DNA of 64,000 nt from Allobosea sp. OK403 (GTDB lineage Bacteria; Pseudomonadota; Alphaproteobacteria; Rhizobiales; Beijerinckiaceae). Position 1 is the first letter of the stretch. Every line of letters starts with the position of its first letter. The stretch lies in assembly GCF_900113835.1 (NCBI RefSeq), contig NZ_FOQV01000017.1:1-64000 (forward strand). Reading direction: 5' to 3'. A program made the translations under genes and the position numbers. Below, piece after piece: positions 8,953 to 17,044 of the stretch. A model generated the notes under the pieces. That model was not told the DNA's origin. It was given only the letters and a program-made list of their open reading frames with translations, and searched no databases.

Positions 8953-9770
8953 CCGACGAGGTCGCAACCCGGCCGACGCAGCAGCCCACTGAAGCCTCCC
9001 AGGCGCAGAGCCGGGCCGGCGCATGGATGTCTGCGATTGCCTGGCCGCTGGCGAGCTTTGCCGTGCTGCTGCTGGCCTGGCAGTGGCTGGTGCCGCTGGC
9101 GGGCATCCCCGAATACATCCTGCCCGTGCCGAGCGCCTTCTTCGAGCGGCTCTGGACCGACCGGGCCCTGATCTTCCAGCACACGCTGGTGACGGGCAAC
9201 GAGATCGTGCTCGGCTTCCTGATGGCGGCGGTGATCTCGATCCCGCTCGGCTACATCATCGTTTCCGTCAAAATCCTGGAGAAGGCGATCTATCCGGTGA
9301 TCGTCTTCTTCCAGCTCGTGCCGAAGATCGCGATCGCCCCGCTCTTCGTCGTCTGGTTCGGCTTCGGCCTGTTCCCAAAAGTGCTGCTCACCTTCCTGCT
9401 CTGCTTCTTTCCGACGCTGGTCGCCAGCATGACGGGGTTCCGGGCGCTGGACGAGCGCGTGCTCTATCTGACCCGCTCGATGGGCGCCTCCGCCTGGCAG
9501 ACTTTCCGTTATGTCCGGGTTCCAGCCGCGCTGACCTACATCTTCTCCGGCCTCAAGGTCTCGGCGGTGTTTGCCGCGACGGGCGCGATCGTCGGCGAGT
9601 TCGTCGGCGCCAATGCGGGGCTCGGCTATCTCCTGCTGCGCGGCACGAGCTTCCTCGACATGCCGCTGATCTTCGCCTGCCTCGTCGCGCTCAGCCTGGT
9701 CGGGATCCTGTTCAGCTATCTCGTCGACGGGCTCGAGGTCCTGCTGATGCCCTGGCAGCGCAAAGGCTGA
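8949..9770 (+). CDS. NitT/TauT-type ABC transporter permease
   Basis: 273-aa inner-membrane permease with about six membrane segments and an EAA loop (TRSMGASAWQTFRYVRVPAALTYI, split here as TRSMGASAWQTF and RVPAALTYI). It is translationally coupled to the IclR gene upstream. With the binding protein (9875) and ATPase (10872) downstream it makes a complete importer. The stop codon lies in the first unit of a 16-bp tandem repeat. Confidence 0.93.
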   Translation: MTDEVATRPTQQPTEASQAQSRAGAWMSAIAWPLASFAVLLLAWQWLVPLAGIPEYILPVPSAFFERLWTDRALIFQHTLVTGNEIVLGFLMAAVISIPLGYIIVSVKILEKAIYPVIVFFQLVPKIAIAPLFVVWFGFGLFPKVLLTFLLCFFPTLVASMTGFRALDERVLYLTRSMGASAWQTFRYVRVPAALTYIFSGLKVSAVFAATGAIVGEFVGANAGLGYLLLRGTSFLDMPLIFACLVALSLVGILFSYLVDGLEVLLMPWQRKG

Positions 9771-9805
9771 CGAGCGCAAGAGCTGACGAGCACAAGGGCT
9801 GACGC
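9758..9805 (+). repeat. Three imperfect 16-bp tandem repeats at a gene end
   Basis: Units gcgcaaaggctgacga, gcgcaagagctgacga and gcacaagggctgacgc follow one another. The first carries the permease stop codon and each later unit carries another TGA. Confidence 0.75.
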
Positions 9806-9874
9806 ACCGACCCACTCTGTTCACGAACTAACCATCAACCCGGACCAACCGGGGCATACGGGAGGACCAAGACC

Positions 9875-10867
9875 ATGAACCGACGCATGTTGATCACGAC
9901 TGTCGCCATGCTCGCACTCAGCGCAGGCACTGCCTTCGCGCAGGGCGCCGGCAAGCCGATGAAGATCACGCTGAACTTCCTCGCGGCCGCGCCCAATGCC
10001 GGCTTCATGATGGCCAAGCAACTCGGCCTCTACGAGAAGGCCGGCATCAACCTGACGATCGAGGAGGGCAAGGGCTCGGGCACCACGGCGCAGATGGTCG
10101 CTACCGGCCAGACCGATATCGGTTTCGCCGACGCACCGGCCGCCATGCAACTGCGCACCAAGGGCGCGCCGGTCAAGATCATCGCCCCCGTGCTCCAGAC
10201 CAACGGCTTCGCGATCATCGCGCTGGAAGACAGCCAGATCGAAGCGCCGAAGGATCTCGTCGGCAAGAAGCTCGCGGTCCAGCCGGGAACGGCGCAGACG
10301 ACGCTGCTGGAGGCCATCCTCGCCAGCAACGGGATCGACAAGAGCAAGGTCGATGTCATCGCGATCGATCCCGGCGCCTTCGTCGGTGCGCTGCTCGAGA
10401 AGAAGGTCGATGCCATCCTGGGTGGCGCCGATTTCCACTCGATCCAGATCCGCGAGCGCGGCTTCAAGGTCCGCGACATCTTCTACCGCGATGTCGGCGT
10501 GCCGACGGTGGGCTTGTCGATCATCGCCCGCGACGACCGGATCAAGGCCGATGCGGAGCTGTTCAAGAAATTCGTCGAGGCGAGCCTCCTGGGCTGGGAC
10601 GCGGCGCGCAAGAATCCCGAAGCGGCGGCGGACGCCGTCGTGGCGCAGTTCCCGGCGGTGAAGAAGGCGCAAGTGCTGGCGCAGTTCGACGTCGTCAACA
10701 AGCTGCTCTGCGCGCCGGGAGCAACCGCGCTCGGCAAGGTGCCGGAGACAAACTGGACCGTCAGCTACGACCTGCTGACGCAGTATCTCGGCCTGCCCAA
10801 GGACAAGCCGATCACGGACTACTACACGACCGAGCTGCTGCCAGCCTCGGCGCCGGCCTGCCCGTGA
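9875..10867 (+). CDS. ABC transporter substrate-binding protein, NMT1/THI5-like
   Basis: 330-aa periplasmic protein. The signal peptide is cleaved near AFA/QGA (about residue 23). The fold pattern KITLNFLAAAPNAGFMMAKQLGLYEKAGINL, broken here as LNFLAAAPNAGF and MMAKQLGLYEKAG, and TDIGFADAPAAMQ are those of NMT1/THI5-like binding proteins for pyrimidine-like, sulfonate or similar ligands. A GGGAGG ribosome site precedes the ATG. It sits between its permease and ATPase. Confidence 0.92.
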   Translation: MNRRMLITTVAMLALSAGTAFAQGAGKPMKITLNFLAAAPNAGFMMAKQLGLYEKAGINLTIEEGKGSGTTAQMVATGQTDIGFADAPAAMQLRTKGAPVKIIAPVLQTNGFAIIALEDSQIEAPKDLVGKKLAVQPGTAQTTLLEAILASNGIDKSKVDVIAIDPGAFVGALLEKKVDAILGGADFHSIQIRERGFKVRDIFYRDVGVPTVGLSIIARDDRIKADAELFKKFVEASLLGWDAARKNPEAAADAVVAQFPAVKKAQVLAQFDVVNKLLCAPGATALGKVPETNWTVSYDLLTQYLGLPKDKPITDYYTTELLPASAPACP

Positions 10868-10871
10868 GGCG

Positions 10872-11666
10872 ATGATGCATCCCAGCTCCGCGCAGCCCGG
10901 CACCGGCGCCGCCTCCATTTCCGGACGCGGCGTGATCAAGAGCTTCGGCGGCTTCACCGCCGTCGATGGTCTCACCCTCGATATCAGGAGCGGCGAGTTC
11001 GTCAGCCTGATCGGCCCTTCCGGCTGCGGCAAGAGCACCTTCATGCTGATGGCCGCAGGGTTGATTCCGATCAGCTCAGGCGAGCTCCTGGTCAATGGCA
11101 AGCCGCTGACCTCGCCTTTGACCGATATCGGCATCGTCTTCCAGGACCATCTCCTGCTGGAGTTCCGGACAGCGCTGGAGAACGTCATGCTCCAGGCCGA
11201 AATCCGCGGCCTGCCGCTCGCGCCTGCGAAAGAACGCGCGCTGGAGCTCTTCGCCAAGCTCGGCATCAGCCACGCCGTCGACCGCTACCCCAAGCAGCTT
11301 TCTGGCGGCATGCGCCAGCGCGTCTCGATCGCGCGCGCGCTGATCCACGATCCGTCCGTCCTGATGATGGACGAGCCTTTTGGGGCGCTCGACGCGATCA
11401 CGCGCACGCAGATCCGCCACGATCTCGAAATGCTCTGGCTGGAGACGGGCAAGACCGTCGTCTTCATCACACACTCGATCGACGAGGCGATCGGCCTGTC
11501 GGACCGCGTGCTGGTAATGTCGCCGACGCCCGGCCGCGTGGTCGATGAGATCGCGATCGAATTGCCCCGCCCGCGCCCCGCCCATCTCGGTGACTATCCG
11601 AGCTTCAACGCCTATGCCGACCGCATCCACGACGCGTTCCGGCGCTTTGGCGTGATCAAGTACTAG
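10872..11666 (+). CDS. NitT/TauT-type ABC transporter, ATP-binding protein
   Basis: 264-aa ATPase with Walker A (GPSGCGKST), signature LSGGMRQR, Walker B (VLMMDEPFGALD) and switch His (ITHSIDEA). It begins four bases after the binding-protein stop. It completes the IclR-permease-binding protein-ATPase operon. The position usually held by the Q-loop QxW reads FQDHLLLEF, seen in some NitT-like ATPases. Confidence 0.93.
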   Translation: MMHPSSAQPGTGAASISGRGVIKSFGGFTAVDGLTLDIRSGEFVSLIGPSGCGKSTFMLMAAGLIPISSGELLVNGKPLTSPLTDIGIVFQDHLLLEFRTALENVMLQAEIRGLPLAPAKERALELFAKLGISHAVDRYPKQLSGGMRQRVSIARALIHDPSVLMMDEPFGALDAITRTQIRHDLEMLWLETGKTVVFITHSIDEAIGLSDRVLVMSPTPGRVVDEIAIELPRPRPAHLGDYPSFNAYADRIHDAFRRFGVIKY

Positions 11667-11706
11667 GCGAAGCGCGACGTCAGTGGGACGGGGCACGCGC
11701 CCTTGC

Positions 11707-11786
11707 CGTCATTGCGAGCGCAGCGAAGCAATCCAGGGGACGTGGAGCGAGCCCTCCTGGATTGCTTCGCTGCGCTCGCAATGACG
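11707..11786. repeat. Perfect 30-bp inverted repeat, REP/MITE-like
   Basis: Arms 11707-11736 and 11757-11786 are exact reverse complements (cgtcattgcgagcgcagcga ... and its mirror) around a 20-base loop. It lies between the transporter operon and the ROK gene and would form a strong hairpin in RNA. A disrupted relative is at 14997-15064. Confidence 0.85.
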
Positions 11787-11893
11787 ATGGAGCGGTGCTG
11801 AGATCGCAGCCTCCCGATGCGGAGCATTTGACAACGCTCGGATCATCTCTCACTTTCATTCTTACATAAAACAAAAATGAACAGGGTGGAGAT

Positions 11894-13117
11894 GTGAAGG
11901 GGGCATGGAGCCGGCAGGAGACGCGCGCCGCGGTTCTCCGCTATCTCTGGCGCTCCGGCGGGTCGTTCCGGCCGGATGTGATCGCTCATATCGGCCTGAC
12001 CGATGCGAGCATCTCCCGCATCGTGGCCGATCTCAAAGCGGAAGGGCTCGTTGACGAGACCCGCAAACGCGCACCTTATCGCGGCGGCCCCAGCACTTTT
12101 CTGACGCTGAGCGAGAGCCAGTTCGTCGCAACGATCGAACTCTCCAACAACCGCGCGCATGTCGGCGTCGGAAACCTCAGGGGCGAGGCGTTGTTCTCGG
12201 AGCAACACGAGCTGCCCGACGGCACGGCTGCCATGGCCGCGGAAAACACCACGGCCGCAGCGATCACGAGCATGGCCGATTGGTGCCTGCGCCACGACAT
12301 CGTCCTGCGCCAGATCGCCGTCTCGATACCTGGCTACCATCCTGGCGGGGCGAGCAACCCGATCGTTGCGCTGCGACCGGATTTCATCACCCGGACACTG
12401 GAAGCCGCGCTTCCGGACGTGCCCACGACTTTCGCCAACTCGATCGTGACGCGGGCGCTCGCCCATCGGCTCCAGATCGGCGTCACGCGGGATGAAAGAC
12501 CCTATTTCTATGTGTTCCTCGGGCATGGGGTCGGCGGCGCATTCGTCGATGAAAGCGCCGGGAGCGACGATGTGCTCCCCTGCGAAATCGGGCACATGAT
12601 CATGGACCCGCAGGGCGCTCGGTGCCGCTGCGGCCATTCCGGCTGTCTCGAAGCCAATGTCTCGACAGGGGCCATGGCGCCGCTCTTCGGCAAAGCCGAG
12701 CAGCAGATGCTCGCACCCCGCGATAGCTGGCGCGAGGGCGTTCGGCTGTCTGGTCACGCCGAGGCCGAAATCGGGAACCGCCTCGCCCAGCTCGGCACGG
12801 CGATCGGCAATGCTCTGAACCTCAATCGCGTCAGGCGGGTCGTCATCGCAGGCTGGCCAAGCGCGCTGCAAGACAAGGCTCGCCCGGCCTTATTGGCCGG
12901 TATCGACCAGAGCCTGTTCGGCGGCGCGGCCGGCGTCGAGCTGTCCTTCTCCGCAATCGAGCTTGGCCGAGAGCCCGCATCAGGCATCGCGCTCGCCACC
13001 TTCGCCCTCATCAATCGGGGCGGGCACGTGATCCCGGCACCCGACCCCAAGCGAGCACAACGCCTAGAGCCGGATGATTTCAGACGGAGTTACAAAGTGT
13101 CTCCGTCTGAAATCTGA
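11894..13117 (+). CDS. ROK-family transcriptional regulator
   Basis: 407 aa. An N-terminal winged helix (residues 5-70; GLTDASISRIVADLKAEGL) is followed by a ROK sugar-kinase-like domain. The zinc motif CRCGHSGCLE is present, while the ATP-loop of true kinases is not obvious, as expected for a NagC/Mlc-like repressor. GTG start after GGTGGAG. Its last ~18 codons come from a dispersed repeat (13064-13194), so the C-terminus is not native family sequence. It likely controls the family-5 binding protein downstream. Confidence 0.9.
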   Translation: MKGAWSRQETRAAVLRYLWRSGGSFRPDVIAHIGLTDASISRIVADLKAEGLVDETRKRAPYRGGPSTFLTLSESQFVATIELSNNRAHVGVGNLRGEALFSEQHELPDGTAAMAAENTTAAAITSMADWCLRHDIVLRQIAVSIPGYHPGGASNPIVALRPDFITRTLEAALPDVPTTFANSIVTRALAHRLQIGVTRDERPYFYVFLGHGVGGAFVDESAGSDDVLPCEIGHMIMDPQGARCRCGHSGCLEANVSTGAMAPLFGKAEQQMLAPRDSWREGVRLSGHAEAEIGNRLAQLGTAIGNALNLNRVRRVVIAGWPSALQDKARPALLAGIDQSLFGGAAGVELSFSAIELGREPASGIALATFALINRGGHVIPAPDPKRAQRLEPDDFRRSYKVSPSEI

Positions 13118-13194
13118 ATCCGTCTCTACATCAAGGGGTTAGAGCAGGATCAATGCGAAAAACCGGTTCCCACTTTTTCGCATCCCGCTCTAGC
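13064..13194 (+). repeat. Dispersed repeat, copy 2 (two-hairpin variant)
   Basis: Bounded by TAGAGC and GCTCTA. It has two perfect stems: gatttcagacgga (13076-13088) with tccgtctgaaatc (13102-13114), and atgcgaaaaa with tttttcgcat around ccggttccc. It overlaps the 3' end of the ROK gene, supplies its stop, and could act as its terminator. Confidence 0.8.
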
Positions 13195-13238
13195 GCCGGA
13201 AGCGTCATGACAAACGACACAAAAATCGGGAGGACATC

Positions 13239-14795
13239 GTGAAAACGCATTGGGTCATCGGCGCCGTTCTGCTCGCCTTATCAGCCGGCTCGGCCGCAGC
13301 ACAGAGCGTCCTGAAAGTCAGGCCATCCGGTGACGTCAAGATCCTCGACCCGATGCTGGGCTCGGATTCGATGGCCCGCAACTTCGGCTACATGGTCTAC
13401 GACACGCTGTTCGCGGTCGACGACACTCTGGCGGTGAAACCCCAGATGGTGGCGGCATGGAGCACTTCGGCCGACGGCAAGACCTGGGATTTCACGCTGC
13501 GCGACGGCCTGGCTTTCAGCGATGGCCAGCCCGTCACCGCCGACGATGTCATCGCCTCACTGAAGCGCTGGAGCGGCAATGACAGCATGGGCCAGCAGCT
13601 CAATGCGCGCGGCGCGGCCTGGAGCGCGACCGACGCCAAGAGCTTCAGGCTGACTTTGTCCCAGCCCTGGGGCTTCGTGCTGGATGCGCTCGGCAAGCCC
13701 GGAGCCCCTGTGCCCTTCATCATGCCGGCGCGGATCGCCACGGCGACGCCGGCCAATCAGGGCGTGACCGACCAGACCGGCTCGGGCCCCTTCATCTTCA
13801 AGAAGGAGGAATGGCTCTCGGGCTCGAAACTGGTCTTCGTCAGGAACCCGACTTATGCGCCGCGCTCGGAGGCGCCGAGCGGCTTTGCCGGTGGCAAGAT
13901 CGCGCGGGTGGACCGCGTCGAATGGCAGATCATCCCCGATCAGCAGACCGCCATGAACGCTGTGCTGAAGGGCGAGATCGACATCAGCGAAGACCTCTCC
14001 GCCGACCTGATCGGGCTCGCCAAGCCGGCAAAGGACGTCGTCATCGCCCGTCAGGATGATCTCGGCGTGGCGCAGCAGATCCGCATCAACTCGCTACAGC
14101 CGCCATTCGACAATCCCAGGATCAGGCAGGCTCTGCTCCATGCCGTCAACGGCTCCGAGTTCCTCGACGCCGTGATCGAGGATCCGAGCCTCGGCAAGAC
14201 CTGCCGCTCCTTCTATATCTGTTCCTCGCCCTATTTCACGGAGGAAGGCTTTCCCAAGCCCGATCTCGACAAGGCCAAGGCGCTGGTCAAGGAGAGCGGC
14301 TATGACGGCACGCCGGTCGTGCTGCTCGACGCCACCGAGAACACCAATATCCACGCCTTCACCATGGTCGCGGATCAATTGCTGCGCAGCATCGGCCTCA
14401 AGACGGACGTCCAGGCGATGGATTGGGCCACGGTCGTGAGCCGCCGCGCGAGCAAGGAGCCGGTCGGCAAGGGCGGCTGGTCCATCTTCATTTCGGGACC
14501 TGGAGGGCTCGACATGATGGAGCCCCTCAGCCATCTCGGCCTGCGCTCGAACTGCGACAAGGCCTGGTTCGGCTGGCCCTGTGACGCCGAAATCGAGGCT
14601 ATGCGGTCTGCCTTCGCCGACCTCTCCGACCTTGGCGCACGCAAGGCGCTCGCCACGAAGATCCAGGCCCGCGCTATCGAAACGGTTCCCTATATTCCAA
14701 TCGGCCTGCAATATCAGATCCGGGCCCACCGGGCGAACCTGACCGGGATCCTGACGCCGCCGGCACCGGTCTACTGGAATATCGCGCGCAAGTAA
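13239..14795 (+). CDS. ABC transporter substrate-binding protein, family 5 (peptide/nickel type)
   Basis: 518 aa. The signal peptide is cleaved near AAA/QSV (residue ~22). SBP family-5 features include KILDPMLGSDS, DGKTWDFTLRDGLAFSDGQPV, broken here as TWDFTLRDGL and FSDGQPVTADDV, and QIRINSLQPPFDNPRIRQAL (QIRINSLQPPF, NPRIRQAL). GTG start after GGGAGG. There is no permease or ATPase beside it, so it is an orphan. It is clearly paralogous to the binding protein starting at 62762 and may use that system. The ROK gene upstream is the likely regulator. Confidence 0.9.
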   Translation: MKTHWVIGAVLLALSAGSAAAQSVLKVRPSGDVKILDPMLGSDSMARNFGYMVYDTLFAVDDTLAVKPQMVAAWSTSADGKTWDFTLRDGLAFSDGQPVTADDVIASLKRWSGNDSMGQQLNARGAAWSATDAKSFRLTLSQPWGFVLDALGKPGAPVPFIMPARIATATPANQGVTDQTGSGPFIFKKEEWLSGSKLVFVRNPTYAPRSEAPSGFAGGKIARVDRVEWQIIPDQQTAMNAVLKGEIDISEDLSADLIGLAKPAKDVVIARQDDLGVAQQIRINSLQPPFDNPRIRQALLHAVNGSEFLDAVIEDPSLGKTCRSFYICSSPYFTEEGFPKPDLDKAKALVKESGYDGTPVVLLDATENTNIHAFTMVADQLLRSIGLKTDVQAMDWATVVSRRASKEPVGKGGWSIFISGPGGLDMMEPLSHLGLRSNCDKAWFGWPCDAEIEAMRSAFADLSDLGARKALATKIQARAIETVPYIPIGLQYQIRAHRANLTGILTPPAPVYWNIARK

Positions 14796-15195
14796 GCGGT
14801 CGCCGAACCATCTGGAGGCAGCGGCCCGTCGGCGGGTCGCGTGCGACCTGCCGTCGAGGGCGCGGTCGTCTCCCTTCCACGGTTTGCAAATGAGGCGCGG
14901 GGAACCCTTCTCCCGTGTCGAAGTCGGCAAGCCCGAGTTCAGTGAGAGGGCAAGAGTGAGGTGCAAGCCCCTGGACCAGCTACGTGACGACCTTGCCGTC
15001 ATTGCGAGCACCCGGGTCTTGCCTTCGGCAAGCCCGAGTACAGGCTCCGCGAAGCAATCCAGGAGGGCTTGCTTGAGGCGCGCGGCGAACGCGCCCCGAC
15101 AACCGCGCTGCGCCACAAGCGCAGGGCGCTCGATGCGCTTCGAACGGCGAACTTTGGCGCGTCTGAAACTCCGGGATTGACGCAGAGCTGGCCGT
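14796..15195. other. Intergenic region with disrupted REP-like element
   Basis: No gene seen. It contains the left arm (ccgtcattgcgagca) and right-arm flank (gcgaagcaatccagg) of the element seen intact at 11707-11786, here separated by about 40 bases (14997-15064). A direct repeat tcggcaagcccgagt occurs at 14926 and 15026. Confidence 0.5.
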
Positions 15196-15792
15196 TCAGC
15201 GTGCGGTCGGACGCCTGATGATCGCGTCGACCTCGTCCGCATCGATCCGCCGTCGTTCGAACAGCACCCCGGCAATGGCCTTCTGGGCTGCGAGCATAGG
15301 GGGGTTATACAGGATCGCGGCGGCAGACCTGGCACAGCGCGCTAGCAGGGCGGCCTCGTCGGCTGGCTGCAGAAAGGCGGTATAGGGCCGCATCTGTTCC
15401 AGATCATCGTCATGGGAATGGATCGCGCCCGGATACCATCTGAGCCCCTCCCCCTCATTCCAGTAGATCATCTCGCCGCAATGACCGGCGGCCAGGATCG
15501 TGACCTCGACCTCGGCGCGCCGGAGATCCGCCAGCCGTTCGGTCCGGAAGCCTTTCCGATAGGGCTCGAAACAGGTCTCGCCGCTGAAGCCGAAAGGCGG
15601 CCGCAGCCAGGCATGGGTGACGTAGCGCTCGTGATGCCAGCCGACGATGATGTGGCCGGCCTCATGAAACGCGCAGGCCGCGCGCCGGATCTCGGCAGGG
15701 ATGGCGCTGAGCTCGGGATGGCGTCTCACGTCTGGCGGTTCTCTGAATTCTTCAGTCTTTACAGCAGCTCGTACACATTGGGTGCTATCCAT
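15196..15792 (-). CDS. Stand-alone M41 (FtsH-peptidase-like) protein without AAA domain
   Basis: 198 aa from the second in-frame Met; no start has a good ribosome site, so the N-terminus is uncertain. The zinc motif HEAGH is at residues 43-47, followed by AAGHCGEMIY, which matches the FtsH LAGRAAEE region, and HDDDLEQM, whose Asp fits the third M41 zinc ligand. FtsH has an N-terminal membrane part and an AAA ATPase; both are absent. It could be a small metalloprotease or a catalytically reduced relative. Its neighbours (family-5 binding protein, LysR gene) give no clue to the substrate. Confidence 0.65.
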   Translation of the reverse strand: MDSTQCVRAAVKTEEFREPPDVRRHPELSAIPAEIRRAACAFHEAGHIIVGWHHERYVTHAWLRPPFGFSGETCFEPYRKGFRTERLADLRRAEVEVTILAAGHCGEMIYWNEGEGLRWYPGAIHSHDDDLEQMRPYTAFLQPADEAALLARCARSAAAILYNPPMLAAQKAIAGVLFERRRIDADEVDAIIRRPTAR

Positions 15793-15828
15793 ACACCCAT
15801 GGCACGACCACGCCACGCTTCATCCCGG

Positions 15829-16809
15829 TCACAGCCGGGAAGGCCCCGACAAAGCTGGCGACGCGTCACTCCCGATAAGGCAGTCCTTCAGACAGCCGAT
15901 GAACGCCGTCGTGCCCGGCGAGAGCGGCCGGTCGCGGCGGGTGACGACGCCGTAGGAGCCCATGATCGGCGGGACCGCGACGTTCAGGCGGCACAGCAAG
16001 CCGTGCCTGATGTTGAATTCAGCGACATCGGCCGGCATCACCGCCAGCATGTCGCTTTCCTGCAGCAAGGCGACCATCGTCATCATCGACGAGGTTTCGA
16101 CGACATCGAGCGGCTGGTGGGTCATCATCTCCGCGAAGAGCGGTGCGAGCACCTTGCGCATCGGCGAAGCGGCGGGCAGCAACGTCCAGGGCCAGGAGGC
16201 CAGGTCGGCAAGGCCGAGCGAGCTGGCGCTCATCAGGGGATGACCGAGCCGGGCCACGATATGCAGCGGCTCGTCGATCAGATCCTCATAGTCGAACTCG
16301 GTGCGCCCCTCGAGCGCCAGCGGGCGTGCGAGCAGCACGTCGAGCTCCCCCTTCGCCAGCATCGGCACCAGCGCATCGCTGGTCCCGACATCGATCGAGA
16401 CATCGAGGCGAGGCCTGTCGCGCTTGAGCGCCGCGACCGCCCTGGCGAGCAGGAACGGGATGGCGCTGATGACCGCGCCGATCTTCAAACGCCCTGTCGC
16501 ACCGGAGGCCAGCGCCGCGAGCTCGAGCCGCGTCCGGTCGAGGTCGTTCAGGATCAAGCGCGCATGACGGGTCATCACCTCGCCATAGACCGTCGCCTTC
16601 AGGCCGCGCCGGCCGCGCTCGAACAGCGGCAGGCCGAGCGTCGCCTCCAGATCCTGCAGCAGCTTGGTCGCGCTCGGCTGCGTCATGTTCAACCGGGCGG
16701 CCGCCCGCCGCAGGCTTTGGGCTTCGTCGATCGCAATGAGCAGGAGGAGCTGCCGGTTCTTCAATCGCCGCAACAGCGAGGCGCCCGGCTCGGCCATGGT
16801 CTGTGTCAT
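15829..16809 (-). CDS. LysR-family transcriptional regulator
   Basis: 326 aa from the ATG that has GGGGAGG six bases upstream; twenty more codons are open before it. The N-terminal helix-turn-helix (residues ~18-75; LRRAAARLNMTQPSATKLLQDLE, broken as LRRAAARLNMTQPSATK) is that of LysR regulators, followed by a periplasmic-binding-like effector domain. It diverges from an MFS transporter at 17045, which it probably controls. The residues resemble the GbpR/CbbR-like group, but I assign no ligand. Confidence 0.92.
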   Translation of the reverse strand: MTQTMAEPGASLLRRLKNRQLLLLIAIDEAQSLRRAAARLNMTQPSATKLLQDLEATLGLPLFERGRRGLKATVYGEVMTRHARLILNDLDRTRLELAALASGATGRLKIGAVISAIPFLLARAVAALKRDRPRLDVSIDVGTSDALVPMLAKGELDVLLARPLALEGRTEFDYEDLIDEPLHIVARLGHPLMSASSLGLADLASWPWTLLPAASPMRKVLAPLFAEMMTHQPLDVVETSSMMTMVALLQESDMLAVMPADVAEFNIRHGLLCRLNVAVPPIMGSYGVVTRRDRPLSPGTTAFIGCLKDCLIGSDASPALSGPSRL

Positions 16810-16823
16810 GCGGGGCCTCCCCA

Positions 16824-16845
16824 GTGATATCGTTTTACCGATCAC
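16824..16845. promoter_or_regulatory. Candidate LysR operator
   Basis: A dyad with gtgat and atcac ends and an inner atcg-N6-cgat. It lies 15 bp upstream of the LysR start in the divergent region with the MFS gene. A T-N11-A type site is plausible but not certain. Confidence 0.4.
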
Positions 16846-17044
16846 ATCATCGCTAATCTTCATTATCAAGGCATATCAGACCGCATTAGCCTCTGACCCA
16901 ATAACGCTGGCGGCACGCATCGCCGGCGATTGGGAGAAGCGCCGCTTACGGACGGACCCTGCGCGATGCCGCGCATCCGCTTCCCTTCGGAAACGCCATC
17001 CCTTGGAAACGCATGAGCCGGCGAAGCCGGCCGGAGGGGACGCC

